Below are positions 30,959-39,697 of a DNA stretch of 39,697 nt, piece by piece. Made by a program: the position numbers and the translations under genes. Under the pieces are notes generated by a model. It was not told the origin of the DNA. It was given only the letters and a program-made list of their open reading frames with translations, and did not search any database. The stretch's first letter is position 1; every line of letters begins with the position of its first letter. The stretch comes from Stappia sp. (GTDB lineage Bacteria > Pseudomonadota > Alphaproteobacteria > Rhizobiales > Stappiaceae), in assembly GCA_002722295.1 (NCBI GenBank), contig PBLF01000014.1, forward strand, positions 1 through 39,697. The letters run 5' to 3'.

Positions 30959-33900
30959 TGTTTCAGCCCCTGGCTCTTGGTCTGGATTTGCCGCATCGCC
31001 TCGGACTGCTGCAGGGCCTGCTGGGTGCGCTCGTGAGCGGCAAGTTGCTGGCCGGCACGCATGGTCGGCCAGGCGGTGCTGAGTTTTTCCCGGTCGCGGG
31101 GCGACATACCTTGCGCGACCTTGTTGAAAGTCGATCCCGACGGGTCCTTGGCCGCATTGCCGAGCAATGTCCGCTCCCCGAACCGCTCCGACACCGCCTT
31201 GTTGAAGGTGTCGAGTTCGGCCTTCACCATGCGGTCGGCGAGCGCAAATCCGAGCGCGGCTGGCAGGTCGTTCCTGTCGATGGCGTCCTGGACCTTTTCC
31301 ATTGCCCGCGCCGCGGCCGGCGACAGGGACGGAATGTCGATCGAAGTCCGCTTGCGGTGACCTTCCTCTTCCAGTCTGTACCTGGCCGTCGCCCTCTTCC
31401 TCATGTCGAGATAGCGTTCGAGGTCCTTGCGCAGCGCCGGCACATTGACCTCCGCCACGCGACGATCTTCCCGGTCCGCTCGGCTCGCCAGCAACCCTTC
31501 CCGACCCTTGAGCGCACCAAAGCTCGCCGCATTCCGTTCGATCTCGCCAAGGCGCTGCCTGGCAACGTTCGGGTCTTCGACAACCGCCTCCATGCGCATG
31601 GCCTTGAAGGCGGATTCAGGATCCGCATAGACGAGACGAATGCGGTCGGAAAAATTGTCCCATTGCTTCTGCAATGCCGGATCGGACTGCAGCTTTTCGT
31701 CCGCAGCGTCGGTGACCGACATGGTGAAACTGGAAATGCCCTTGACCATCGGCGCGGCCTTTCTGGTTGATTGCGGGGACTGGTGAAGCGGTCGATCGAC
31801 AAGGCCGAGGCGCGCACCAGCGGTCCGAAGCCGAAGGCCGAGATCGACGAGTTTCTGTTTCTGCCGGATCGTCCATTGAACCCGGTCCCGCATCAGCGTT
31901 CGCGCGACACGCACGAGGTGCAGACCGCGATTGTTGGCGAAGCGGAGTGCCTGGGCGTAGAAGCGGCCGCCTGCATAGTCGAGGGTGACTTCCTTGGCGT
32001 TCTTTCGGGAGAGCAGCGTCTCGAACCCGCCGGCGAGGTGAAAGGACCGGCTGCCGTAATAGAGCGCCATTTCTTCCCGGTGCCGGGTCATCGCGACATA
32101 GGTCAGATGCCGGTCGAGCGAGAGAGACGCCAGGACCTTCACCCGGTCGACGGTCGCGCCCTGCGACTTGTGGATGGTCGTCGCATAGCCGTGATCGAGG
32201 TTGCGATAGAAGCGCTGGTCGACGGTGACTTGTGGTACCCCCTCCCCGTCCCCGATCGCCGCAACGATGCGGCCGGGGGCGGCCTCGACGACCTTTCCGA
32301 TCATGCCGTTCTTGACGCCGAGCGAGCCTTCATTCTTGAGGAAAACGATCTGGTCGCCAGCCGCGAACTTGCGCTCGCCATCCTCTGTCCTGAAGACATG
32401 CCCGTCTTCAATGAGGCCCCGCTCGACGAGCTTATCACGCGCCATCGTGTTGAGCTGGCGGACATCGCGGCGCAGATGCGCGAGGATCAAGGTCGACTTC
32501 TCCGGATCATAGTCCCGGTTCCAGTCGGCGATGAGCGTTTCGATCGCGTCAGCTTTCAGCGTCTTCGCGATCAGCTTGCCGTTGGCACGGTAGGATGAGA
32601 GCGCTTCCTTGACCCGACCCCGCGCCAGATTGAGGGATGCGGCGCGCATCCAAGGCTCTTTCTGGCGATAGATGGTTTCGAGTTCGGCATAGCCGGTGCG
32701 TTCGACAATCGCCCGGAACGCCGCACCCGCCTCGATCGGCTGCAGCTGCTCGGCGTCACCGACAAGGATCAGTTTGGCGCCGGACCTGGTGACCGCTTCA
32801 ACGAAGGTCGCCATCTGCCGGGACGAGACCATGCCCGCCTCGTCGAGAACGAACACCGTCTTGTCATCGAGACGCCGGCGGCCCTGCTGCCAGCCAAGCT
32901 CCCAGGAGGCGAGCGTGCGCGACGGGATGCCCGCTTCCTTCTCCAGACCCTCGGCTGCCTTGCCCGCAAGCGCGCCGCCGACGACTTTGTACCCAGCCAG
33001 TTCCCAAGCTTCGCGTGCGGCCTTCATCATCGTGGTCTTGCCGGCCCCTGCCCGGCCGACGACGGTTGCGATCCGCTCCGCGCCCCCCACATACTCGATG
33101 GCCGTCCGCTGCTCGTCCGACAGCCGCTCATGCCGGCCAAAGACGGCTTCCAAAACCTTCGCCCGGACTTCGAACCCGCTCTTTCCCGAAAGCCAGTCCG
33201 CGCGGCTGACCATTTCGGCCTCGAGCCGGATCATCGCCCGTGTGGTCAGCCGCGCCGGGACACGCGCGCCTGTCGCGAAGTCGATGGTCTCATCGGCGAG
33301 CTTCAGGCAGTCCGGGCTCTCCACGATCCGCGCCAGAAGCCGCTGGAAGCTTTCGGGATCGTCGATATAGCGGTGCAGGACCTTGGCGATGTCGCGCTGA
33401 TCGAAGACGCTCTTCTCCGAGGTGAGAATGTCAAGCACCAGCTCGGGCCGGTCCTTGATGCGCGCGGCGTTCTTTTGCCGTTGCGCTTCATGAAGGGCGA
33501 GCCGTTCAAGATCGATGGCGCTCGCCTTGGTATCGGCCTTGCGCTGCAACGTCTTGGCCGCAACGCCAATATGGGTGGTCGGTTCGATATCGATGCCGCG
33601 CTCGGCGTAGGACCGGCCATCGACACGGATTTCCAATCCTGCCAAAGCAAGATGATGGTTCTGCAGATCGAGCCATCTTTGCCGTTGTTCGAGGAATTCA
33701 GGTTTCTCGCCGGACCACAGCTTGTACTGGATTTTTCCGGTTTTGAGCCGAACCGGTTGCCCGTCAGGGCCGAGCACGGCGACCTTCTTCGACCCGAACC
33801 CATCCTCGGTCAGCGGTCGCAGCGTGGTCATCAGGTGAATGTGCGGATTGCCCGGATCGTCGTGGAAGACCCAGTCGGCGACCTGACCACGAGCTAGAAC

Positions 33901-34266
33901 TTGCTCGAAAGCGAACTGCCGGACCAAAGCGATGTTCTGATCCCGGCTGAGTTCGACCGGAAGAGCGATGATGAATTCCTTGGCGAGCTGGGCATCGCTG
34001 CGTTTCTCGAATGCTTCGACCGCATTCCAGAAAGCCTCGGCTGCGCCCGCCACGGACAGGTCGGCGATCATGTCGCGGGCCCATTTCGGGGCATCGGGCG
34101 GCAGCAAGAACTCCTCGTGGGCCAGGTTCTTCTTGTTGGAATAGTCGACCGTGCGGGCTTCCGCCTCGTGGCTCATCTTCGCGCAATGGCGATAGGCGGC
34201 GGACAGCACCGCGCTGCGGCCATTTCCGCGCGAAATAAGCTGAGGTGTGAAATGCGTGATCGCCAC
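30955..34266 (-). CDS. traA: TraA relaxase/helicase (MOBQ, Ti type)
   Basis: 1103 residues. N-terminal MobA/MobL relaxase: [28 protein letters not shown] with the likely nicking Tyr in AAYRH, and the metal-binding His of [12 protein letters not shown] (about 140-144). Then a TraI-type helicase with Walker [12 protein letters not shown] (about 403-413), Walker [11 protein letters not shown] and motif VI-like [12 protein letters not shown]. It nicks oriT, stays bound to the 5' end and unwinds the strand. The start is GTG 34266 with AGGAG 12 nt upstream. Length is usual for the family; no frameshift. Confidence 0.95.
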   Translation of the reverse strand: MAITHFTPQLISRGNGRSAVLSAAYRHCAKMSHEAEARTVDYSNKKNLAHEEFLLPPDAPKWARDMIADLSVAGAAEAFWNAVEAFEKRSDAQLAKEFIIALPVELSRDQNIALVRQFAFEQVLARGQVADWVFHDDPGNPHIHLMTTLRPLTEDGFGSKKVAVLGPDGQPVRLKTGKIQYKLWSGEKPEFLEQRQRWLDLQNHHLALAGLEIRVDGRSYAERGIDIEPTTHIGVAAKTLQRKADTKASAIDLERLALHEAQRQKNAARIKDRPELVLDILTSEKSVFDQRDIAKVLHRYIDDPESFQRLLARIVESPDCLKLADETIDFATGARVPARLTTRAMIRLEAEMVSRADWLSGKSGFEVRAKVLEAVFGRHERLSDEQRTAIEYVGGAERIATVVGRAGAGKTTMMKAAREAWELAGYKVVGGALAGKAAEGLEKEAGIPSRTLASWELGWQQGRRRLDDKTVFVLDEAGMVSSRQMATFVEAVTRSGAKLILVGDAEQLQPIEAGAAFRAIVERTGYAELETIYRQKEPWMRAASLNLARGRVKEALSSYRANGKLIAKTLKADAIETLIADWNRDYDPEKSTLILAHLRRDVRQLNTMARDKLVERGLIEDGHVFRTEDGERKFAAGDQIVFLKNEGSLGVKNGMIGKVVEAAPGRIVAAIGDGEGVPQVTVDQRFYRNLDHGYATTIHKSQGATVDRVKVLASLSLDRHLTYVAMTRHREEMALYYGSRSFHLAGGFETLLSRKNAKEVTLDYAGGRFYAQALRFANNRGLHLVRVARTLMRDRVQWTIRQKQKLVDLGLRLRTAGARLGLVDRPLHQSPQSTRKAAPMVKGISSFTMSVTDAADEKLQSDPALQKQWDNFSDRIRLVYADPESAFKAMRMEAVVEDPNVARQRLGEIERNAASFGALKGREGLLASRADREDRRVAEVNVPALRKDLERYLDMRKRATARYRLEEEGHRKRTSIDIPSLSPAAARAMEKVQDAIDRNDLPAALGFALADRMVKAELDTFNKAVSERFGERTLLGNAAKDPSGSTFNKVAQGMSPRDREKLSTAWPTMRAGQQLAAHERTQQALQQSEAMRQIQTKSQGLKQ

Positions 34267-34347
34267 GGGCCATCAAGCTCCTGAGAAACAAGTCCATCCT
34301 TGTTCCGAGAGGACCGGCGGCCTACCCCATTAGGGGCTGCCAGCAGC

Positions 34348-34382
34348 ACGTCGCGGTTCGCGACGTATTACTGCGCCCTTGG
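34348..34382 (-). other. oriT core (Ti/MOBQ type) between traA and traC
   Basis: On the minus strand the sequence CCAAGGGCGCAGTAATACGT (34382-34363) matches the Ti-plasmid oriT core CCAAGGGCGCAATTATACGTC, and leads into the hairpin ACGTCGCG-AAC-CGCGACGT (34366-34348, perfect 8-bp stem). The place between divergent traA and traCDG is the classical one. The nick should lie in or beside GGGCGCA; the exact base cannot be read from sequence. Confidence 0.9.
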
Positions 34383-34387
34383 ACGCA

Positions 34388-34500
34388 TTCCTTCGGAACG
34401 CTGGGATGATCTCTCAAAGAGACGGGTCTCTCGACCCGGCATTTCTGCCGGGATGCGCTTCACGCGCACCCGGGCGATTCTGCTCATGGCTTTTCGCCAT
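34388..34500. repeat. Tandem array of short hairpins between oriT and traC
   Basis: Six consecutive perfect dyads: TTCC-TTC-GGAA (34388-34398), TCTCT-CAA-AGAGA (34410-34422), CGGGTC-TCTC-GACCCG (34423-34438), CCCGGCA-TTTC-TGCCGGG (34435-34452), TGCGC-TTCAC-GCGCA (34454-34468) and ATGGC-TTTTC-GCCAT (34486-34500). Loops are 3-5 nt. The third and fourth overlap and exclude each other. The fifth extends to GG/CC flanks and could instead be a TraR-type dyad. Confidence 0.7.
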
Positions 34501-34524
34501 TCGCCAGAACCGGGAGCAGACGGA

Positions 34525-34788
34525 ATGAGAAGACCCTCATCGAAGATCAAGGAAGACATCGCCAAACTGCAGGAGCAGCTCAAAGTCGCCGAAACGCGCG
34601 AGGCCGAACGGATCGGACGGCTCGCGCTCAAGGCCGGTCTCGGAGAAATCGAGGTCGACGATGTAAAGCTCGTCGAGGCCTTCGAGGAATTGGCGAAACG
34701 CTTTCGCGGCGGAAACGGCGAGACCCGGAAATCACATTCCGCGCAAAACCCGGCTGGCGCGTCTTCGGGCGCGAATAGCGAGGCTTGA
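34525..34788 (+). CDS. traC: Conjugal transfer protein TraC
   Basis: 87 residues. Begins [40 protein letters not shown], the coiled-coil/small-helix pattern of Ti TraC, and ends in a Ser/Ala-rich tail. TraC is an accessory protein of the oriT relaxosome. ATG 34525 has GGGAG 8 nt upstream; the longer open frame to 34300 crosses oriT and is not used. Confidence 0.88.
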   Translation: MRRPSSKIKEDIAKLQEQLKVAETREAERIGRLALKAGLGEIEVDDVKLVEAFEELAKRFRGGNGETRKSHSAQNPAGASSGANSEA

Positions 34789-34792
34789 GCGC

Positions 34793-35008
34793 ATGCGACA
34801 GGCAAGCCAATCCGACGCGCGCAAGAAGGACACGCGCGAGAAGATCCAGCTTGGCGGACTGATCGCCAAAGCTGGTCTTCGCTATGAAAAGCGTGCCCTT
34901 CTGCTCGGATTGCTGATCGACGGCGCCAACCGGATAGCAGCGGACGAAGCGGAGCGTGAGCGGCTGACGGCGATCGGAGCGGAGGCGTTTTCAAATGACG
35001 CTGAATAA
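34793..35008 (+). CDS. traD: Conjugal transfer protein TraD
   Basis: 71 residues, basic N-terminus [22 protein letters not shown] then [15 protein letters not shown]. Matches small TraD of the traCDG operon, a relaxosome accessory protein. It starts 4 bp after traC and overlaps traG by 14 bp. Confidence 0.88.
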   Translation: MRQASQSDARKKDTREKIQLGGLIAKAGLRYEKRALLLGLLIDGANRIAADEAERERLTAIGAEAFSNDAE

Positions 35009-36923
35009 GCTCCTCCTCGTGATCGCTCCGGTCGGCTTGATGATGGCCGTGTGTCTTGGGCTAACGGGCTCGGAAACCTGGTTGGCGCAGTTCGGCAATT
35101 CGCCGGAGGCGCAGCGGACGCTTGGGCAGATCGGCATCGCCCTGCCCTATGTGTCCGCCACGGCTCTTGGGGTGGTCGTTCTCTTCGCCGCGCGTGGCGC
35201 CATGGCGATCAAGTCCGCCGGCCTTGGTGTTCTCGTGGGTGCGGTCGGCGTGATCGCCATCGCGGGGATGCGCGAGCTTTCGCGGCTCGGCGGCTTCGCT
35301 GACGCGATCCCCGATGGACACCGGTTGATCGAATATGCCGATCCCGCCACCGGCATCGGGGCGATGGTCTGCTTTGTCACCGGGATGTTCGCGCTACGGG
35401 TTGCGTTGCGCGGCGATGCCGCCTTCGCAAGCATGAAGCCACGCCGTCTGACGGGCAAGCGCGCCATCCACGGTTCGGCGGACTGGATCACGCTCGGCGA
35501 GGCGAAACGGATGTTTGGCGAAGACGGCGGGATTGTCGTCGGCGAGGCCTATCGCGTCGACAAGGACAGTGTCGCGAGCCACACGTTCCGCGCCCATGAC
35601 AAACAGTCCTGGGGCGCGGGTGGCAAGTCGCCGCTCCTGTGCTTCGATGCGTCCTTTGGATCGACCCACGGCCTCGTCTTCGCCGGGTCGGGCGGGTTCA
35701 AGACGACGTCCGTCACGATCCCCACAGCGCTCAAATGGGGCGGCGGACTGGTGGCGCTCGATACATCCAACGAGGTCGCGCCGATGGTCATCGATCACCG
35801 GCGCAAGGCCGGACGCGAGGTCTTTGTACTCAGCCCGAAGGATGCGTCAGTCGGCTTCAACGTGCTCGACTGGATCGGCCGCTATGGCGGCACAAAGGAA
35901 GAGGACGTCGTTGCCGTGGCGAGCTGGGTGGTCACCGATATCGGCAGACAGACATCCATGCGCGACGATTTCTTTCGGGCCTCCGCGCTGCAGCTCATCA
36001 CCGCGTTGATCGCCGACGTCTGCCTCTCGGGACACACGGCAAAGGAAAAGCAGACACTGCGCCAGGTGCGCATGAACCTGTCCGAACCGGAGCCGAAACT
36101 GCGCGAGCGCCTGCAGTCAATTCACGACAATTCGGAATCCGAGTTCGTGCGGGAAAACGTCGCCGCCTTCGTCAACATGACGCCGGAAACCTTTTCCGGC
36201 GTCTATGCCAATGCGATCAAGGAAACCCATTGGCTGAGCTATCCGAACTATGCGGCGATCGTGTCTGGATCGAGCCTTTCGACGGATGACCTAGCGAACG
36301 GAAAGACGGATATCTTCGTCAATCTCGACCTGAAGACCCTAGAGGCCCACCCGGGCCTCGCCCGCAGCATCATCGGCGCCTTGCTCAACGCGATCTACAA
36401 CCGCAATGGCGAAACCAAGGGGCGGACGTTATTCCTGCTCGATGAGGTGGCGCGGCTCGGTTATCTGCGCATTCTGGAAACCGCGCGGGACGCCGGTCGC
36501 AAATACGGGATCAGCCTGCTTCTTCTCTTTCAGTCGATCGGACAGATGCGCGAAACCTATGGCGGGCGGGACGCCACGTCGAAATGGTTCGAGAGCGCGT
36601 CCTGGGTATCGTTCGCCGCGATCAACGATCCGGAGACCGCCGAATATATCTCGCGGAGATGTGGAAACACGACCGTCGAGGTCGACCAGTTGAGCCGCAC
36701 ATCGCAAATGTCGGGATCGTCGCGAACACGCTCAAAGCAGTTGGCCGCTCGGCCGCTGATCCTGCCGGAGGAAGTGCTGCGCATGCGCGGCGACGAGCAG
36801 ATCGTTTTCACGGCCGGCAACCCGCCGCTCCGCTGCGGGCGCGCGATCTGGTTCCGGCGCGACGACATGAAATCGGTCGTGGCTGAGAACCGATTTCACA
36901 AAGAACAATCCTCAGCAACGTAG
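34995..36923 (+). CDS. traG: TraG type IV coupling protein (VirD4-like)
   Basis: 642 residues. N-terminal membrane helices (about 5-130), then the ATPase: Walker A variant [13 protein letters not shown] (about 231), Walker [12 protein letters not shown] (about 478), and [12 protein letters not shown] further on. TraG links the TraA-bound strand to the mating channel in the inner membrane. It is translationally coupled to traD and ends the rightward tra operon. Mating-pair (trb) genes are not seen in the window. Confidence 0.95.
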   Translation: MTLNKLLLVIAPVGLMMAVCLGLTGSETWLAQFGNSPEAQRTLGQIGIALPYVSATALGVVVLFAARGAMAIKSAGLGVLVGAVGVIAIAGMRELSRLGGFADAIPDGHRLIEYADPATGIGAMVCFVTGMFALRVALRGDAAFASMKPRRLTGKRAIHGSADWITLGEAKRMFGEDGGIVVGEAYRVDKDSVASHTFRAHDKQSWGAGGKSPLLCFDASFGSTHGLVFAGSGGFKTTSVTIPTALKWGGGLVALDTSNEVAPMVIDHRRKAGREVFVLSPKDASVGFNVLDWIGRYGGTKEEDVVAVASWVVTDIGRQTSMRDDFFRASALQLITALIADVCLSGHTAKEKQTLRQVRMNLSEPEPKLRERLQSIHDNSESEFVRENVAAFVNMTPETFSGVYANAIKETHWLSYPNYAAIVSGSSLSTDDLANGKTDIFVNLDLKTLEAHPGLARSIIGALLNAIYNRNGETKGRTLFLLDEVARLGYLRILETARDAGRKYGISLLLLFQSIGQMRETYGGRDATSKWFESASWVSFAAINDPETAEYISRRCGNTTVEVDQLSRTSQMSGSSRTRSKQLAARPLILPEEVLRMRGDEQIVFTAGNPPLRCGRAIWFRRDDMKSVVAENRFHKEQSSAT

Positions 36924-37050
36924 TGATTGGAGGCGCCCGTCGCGAACAGCAAGAATTGGATCAACTACTCTGCCGCTGAACCTAATACTCTGATCCCCTG
37001 CTTGTCAGAGATCGCAATCTGTCGACAATGGATTGCAATTGGAGGGGACC

Positions 37051-38127
37051 ATGTCGTTTCTCAAATTGCTGTTTGGCAAATCGAGTTCGAGAGATGGAGA
37101 CGCTCGGCCGAGTGCAGAAGGCTGGGCGATGTCAGAGAACGGCAACCCGACGATGGTCGATGGGCAAATTCGCATCACCGTCTTTCCTCAGGACCGTGGT
37201 TGGAAGTTTTGTATTGCCGATGTCGATGACCGGAATGACCCATATTTTTCCGATGTCTATTCCAGTGAAATAGCTGCGAAGGAGGAAGCGCTCGCGTATC
37301 TCCGCTGTGAGCCTACCGTCCATGAGCCGCTTTCTGCATCACGCACTGAAGATCGTCGCGATCAATGGGAGGCCCATATTCGCGGTCGATCAGTTCTAAT
37401 TGAGGAAATACAGAAGCTTCTTTCGGAGAACCCCGAGCTTGGCATTACCGCCTTGCGTAAGCCGGAAGCCAAGGTGTCGAGCCACCTCAAACAGCTGAAA
37501 TGGCAGATCGCCGAGTACCATCGTGCTGGCGTGTCGGCTGCCATGATTGCTCAGTCTGAGCGCCAAGAGGCTGTTCTTTCGGGACTCGCCGACGAGATCG
37601 GCGAATGGATAAAGGCAAAGCAGGCGCAGCGCCCGGCCCGCAAGCCGCCCGTCTCGGACAGCCAGTTGTCGTCCGATCTGGCTGCAAAGGTTGATGACGT
37701 CATCGGCTTGCTCGCGAACCAAGAGGAGGTCGATGCCGAAAAGCAGGAGCGACTTCAACGGAACTCAATAAGAGCGACGACAGACAGAATGCTGGAGGAA
37801 GGGATCACCTATGGCGAAGCGTCAAATGGACCGGACTTCCTGAACCAGGATGAAAGCTCGTTCCGCGCCTTCATGAAGACTGCAGACCAGGATCTTGGAT
37901 GGCAGTGCGACACTGTCTCCGATGCCTTCAGACGGTATCTGACCTCTGGGGCAATTCCGGCGCCGCACTATCCAATGAGGGTCGCTGTTTTGCTGCGCAA
38001 GGAAAAGGATTTCGAGCGGGAGAAGCGTTTTCTCGCAGCTTGGTGCAAGCACTTCCCATCAGGAAACGGAACCACCTATGCGAAGCTTGTTGAGCGGGCG
38101 AAGAAGACGGGTGCGATCCCGGGCTAG
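37051..38127 (+). CDS. Unrecognised soluble protein downstream of traG
   Basis: 358 residues from ATG 37051, with GGAGGGG 3-7 nt upstream. The N-terminal part (about 30-90) looks like a small beta domain (GQIRITVFPQDRGWKFCIADVDD), followed by a long charged helical region (about 105-260, many Glu/Lys/Gln) and a compact end (WQCDTVSDAFRRYL, FLAAWCKHFPSGNGT). No signal peptide or membrane segment. I do not recognise a family. Codon use is less GC-biased than in traG, suggesting separate arrival. Confidence 0.75.
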   Translation: MSFLKLLFGKSSSRDGDARPSAEGWAMSENGNPTMVDGQIRITVFPQDRGWKFCIADVDDRNDPYFSDVYSSEIAAKEEALAYLRCEPTVHEPLSASRTEDRRDQWEAHIRGRSVLIEEIQKLLSENPELGITALRKPEAKVSSHLKQLKWQIAEYHRAGVSAAMIAQSERQEAVLSGLADEIGEWIKAKQAQRPARKPPVSDSQLSSDLAAKVDDVIGLLANQEEVDAEKQERLQRNSIRATTDRMLEEGITYGEASNGPDFLNQDESSFRAFMKTADQDLGWQCDTVSDAFRRYLTSGAIPAPHYPMRVAVLLRKEKDFEREKRFLAAWCKHFPSGNGTTYAKLVERAKKTGAIPG

Positions 38128-38210
38128 CATCAATTCCATGAATCGATCCGTATCCAACGATTCAAGAAATTCGTTGGACGTCGCTTCGACAGGAAGCGAG
38201 ACTCTGAGCC

Positions 38211-38471
38211 ATGAGCAATTCCGATCCCGTTCACCTCAGGCGCGTGGACCCTGCACAGAATATGCGGCGGTTCTACAGCCTTTCGATACAGCCAACGCTA
38301 TTCGGGGGCGCCTCTCTCATTCGCGATTGGGGGAGGATTGGCACACGCGGTCAAACCATGATGGAGACATTCGACACGGCCGATGATGCCGATCTGGCAT
38401 TCGACCGACTGGAGCGTCGCAAGCGCCGCCGCGGTTATTGTGATGCGTTTCTCGTCAAAAGGCATCGCTAG
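38211..38471 (+). CDS. WGR-domain protein
   Basis: 86 residues, essentially one WGR domain: RRFYSLSIQPTLFGG, then RDWGRIGTRGQTMMETF and a final basic helix. Stand-alone WGR proteins are common on rhizobial plasmids; WGR domains bind nucleic acid in PARPs, but the role of the small bacterial forms is not known. Confidence 0.85.
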   Translation: MSNSDPVHLRRVDPAQNMRRFYSLSIQPTLFGGASLIRDWGRIGTRGQTMMETFDTADDADLAFDRLERRKRRRGYCDAFLVKRHR

Positions 38472-38494
38472 TTGCGATCGATCAGCGTGAACAT

Positions 38495-38522
38495 GGAAAA
38501 GGCCCCGCCTTGCGGCGAGGCC
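38495..38522 (-). terminator. Intrinsic terminator of the DUF736 gene
   Basis: On the minus strand: GGCCTCGCC, loop GCAA, GGCGGGGCC, then TTTTCC. The single T-G position pairs in RNA as U-G, so the 9-bp stem is complete on this strand only. It starts 17 bp after the DUF736 stop. Confidence 0.8.
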
Positions 38523-38538
38523 CTTGTCTTCTGGGAGA

Positions 38539-38856
38539 TCAATCGCGGTTGGTGTTCGGGCGCGACCAGATCAGCTGCATGCCCTCTTCGCCTTCCACCT
38601 CGACCAGGGTGGCGTAGATCGGAGCCGGGAAGCTCGGGTCGTCCAGCTTGACCGAAAGATAGTCGCGTTCGGTTCCCTTGGCCTGCTTCTGCCAGGCGGC
38701 GCCCAGTTCGACGGCGCCGGAGAAGATGCGGAACTGCGGGCCATTGTCGGAGGGGTTCTCGACGCGCTCGAAGCGGGCCTTGACGTTGAGGGCGAGGGTC
38801 TTGATCTGACCGGTGAAGCCGTTCTTGGTGGTGGTGAAAGTGCCGATGTTTGCCAT
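38539..38856 (-). CDS. DUF736 family protein
   Basis: 105 residues: [40 protein letters not shown] and [18 protein letters not shown] form the complete DUF736 pattern. It is a small beta-rich protein found widely on alphaproteobacterial plasmids and ICEs, often near single-strand DNA functions; role unknown. ATG 38856 has AGGA 4 nt upstream. Upstream in-frame extension has no support. Confidence 0.93.
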   Translation of the reverse strand: MANIGTFTTTKNGFTGQIKTLALNVKARFERVENPSDNGPQFRIFSGAVELGAAWQKQAKGTERDYLSVKLDDPSFPAPIYATLVEVEGEEGMQLIWSRPNTNRD

Positions 38857-39697
38857 TGTCCTATTCCTTTTCGATGTTTCGGGCCGCGCCCATCGCGGCC
38901 TCGATGGCTGTCGAAGAGACCGGGAACGATCGGCGCGCACCTGAAAGGCCGGAATGAAATGGAGGACGGCGGGACGGGGCTTTCTTGTCTCGCGAGGAAT
39001 GGCGGCGCAGCCGGCAGGGGAAGAAAGTTCCGGCCCGCCGTTGCGACAAGCCGGGCGAGGCGAAGCCGCTTTCCGGTCAGACATGCCAAATCGAGACCGC
39101 GTTGGGCGAGCTCCGTGAGATACGACGGAAAAACGAATAGGCCAGAACGTGGCGGACATGCCGCCTGCCACCCGGTACAGGCGCACAATCGACAAATCGA
39201 TCTCGGCACGGTTCAAGGCAGAGTGATTGCCGGATCGCGAACCCAGGCATTATTGGCCAGTCGTCTGCCTATCTCCGGGGTCCAATCGCGCGACCGGAAA
39301 AAGTGAGAGCAGGCATCGGTCCGAATGTGATGTTCCGCTGACAGCAGCACGGCTAATGCCGGGGCCTGCTCTGACCCCTCGTATCGAAAATTGGCAGGCA
39401 CCGCAGATACTCTGTCTTTTCGGGCCATCGTCTTGATTGATGATGACGGAAACTCGCCGCCGAAGTGGCCTCACATCAAGCGCCGCACATCGCCCTTCCG
39501 CAGTCGTACTCGGGAGGCCGAGCATCAGGCCGCCTCCCTCCCTTCAACCACCTCTGCAGGCTGAAGACCGTGGAGATAAGTCACCGCGCGTTGCGCGTGG
39601 GCCGCTGGGTAGCGTCCACGCACGTGGTGTAATTTCAGCGCCGTCGAAGGTGTAATCCCGGGTGGTCACCGAGGTGTATGATCGAGGTGGAGTTTGG
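38857..39697. other. Right-end region with little recognisable coding content
   Basis: 840 bp upstream of DUF736. Several minus-strand frames are open (for example 39213-39428), but none has both a ribosome site and a family signature. A short family-like C-terminus is described at 39525-39665. Confidence 0.4.
39525..39665 (-). pseudogene. Possible 3' fragment of a gene cut by a frame change and the window edge
   Basis: 47-codon frame ending at TGA 39525-39527, reading ITPSTALKLHHVRG, then AHAQRAVTYLHGL. The helix-rich, compact look suggests a real protein end. It meets a stop at 39666-39668; the other frame to the window edge gives NSTSIIHLGDHPG, which would join it by one frameshift at the CCCGGG near 39658-39663. 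No family recognised. Confidence 0.2.

Noticed and set aside
34300..34524. N-terminal extension of traC
   Set aside because: It would run through the oriT core and the hairpin array; the TraC signature starts at 34525.
36338..36350. CTAGAGG inside traG as a further MerR-type operator
   Set aside because: It is a half-site only, within a conserved coding region, with no second arm and no promoter hexamers.
1..39697. CRISPR array, tRNA or rRNA genes, integrase with att sites
   Set aside because: No regularly spaced repeats, cloverleaf or rRNA-like sequence and no integrase gene were seen, so element type (plasmid or ICE) cannot be decided here.

Overview
The window reads as part of a conjugative plasmid or integrative conjugative element of an alphaproteobacterium, most likely Hyphomicrobiales (Mesorhizobium/Phyllobacteriaceae-like). 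The basis is the high GC content, the Agrobacterium Ti-type tra genes and oriT core, the TraR/TraI/TraM quorum-sensing set, and the DUF736 and WGR-domain accessory genes typical of rhizobial plasmids. Two blocks are joined: a metal-handling and cell-envelope island (about 1-24.35 kb) and a conjugation block (about 24.8-38.9 kb). No rRNA, tRNA or CRISPR array was seen.

Island, left to right: a ZIP-type metal transporter cut by the window edge (-); a LapG-like cysteine protease; a complete IS21-family element with perfect 32-bp ends and a 7-bp target duplication; an ICMT-like membrane methyltransferase; a P1B-2 type (Zn/Cd/Pb) exporter with a His-rich N-terminus; a SleB-like wall hydrolase; an operon cox11-SCO-PCu(A)C-PCu(A)C-like; a leftward operon dsbA-like, parvulin PPIase, L,D-transpeptidase, flavin monooxygenase; a second and a third L,D-transpeptidase; an acyltransferase-like membrane protein; small membrane proteins; a second LapG-like protease; a further PCu(A)C-like gene; then merR followed by a broken cation-diffusion-facilitator gene, PCu(A)C, SCO, DUF411, a second ICMT-like protein and an MFS exporter with a His-rich tail.

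The main observation is a repeated operator. A 19-bp 9-1-9 inverted repeat, close to ACCTCTAGC-N-GCTAGAGGT, lies between -35- and -10-like hexamers spaced 19-20 bp apart, the geometry of MerR-family promoters. It occurs upstream of the methyltransferase (4196-4227), the P-type ATPase (4888-4918), the cox11 operon (8730-8760), the dsbA operon (14429-14459, perfect repeat) and the PCu(A)C-like gene (19574-19604). A weaker copy sits before merR itself (19682-19700). The inference is one regulon of about sixteen genes under the single MerR protein of this window. That protein has the cysteine pattern of divalent-metal sensors, yet most target genes belong to periplasmic copper delivery, disulfide chemistry and envelope modification.

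Conjugation block: traM and, leftward from oriT, traA-traF-traB-traH-traR-traI; rightward from oriT, traC-traD-traG. An IS110-family element separates traM from traR/traI. The oriT has the Ti/RSF1010-like core, and between it and traC lies a run of six further short hairpins. The mating-pair (trb) genes and replication genes are not in the window. The right end carries an unrecognised gene, a WGR protein, a DUF736 protein with a clear terminator, and about 0.84 kb with little recognisable coding content.

Signs of decay are local: an in-frame TGA within a Trp-rich motif of the CDF gene, and an in-frame TAG at codon 5 of the second SCO gene, about 700 bp apart.
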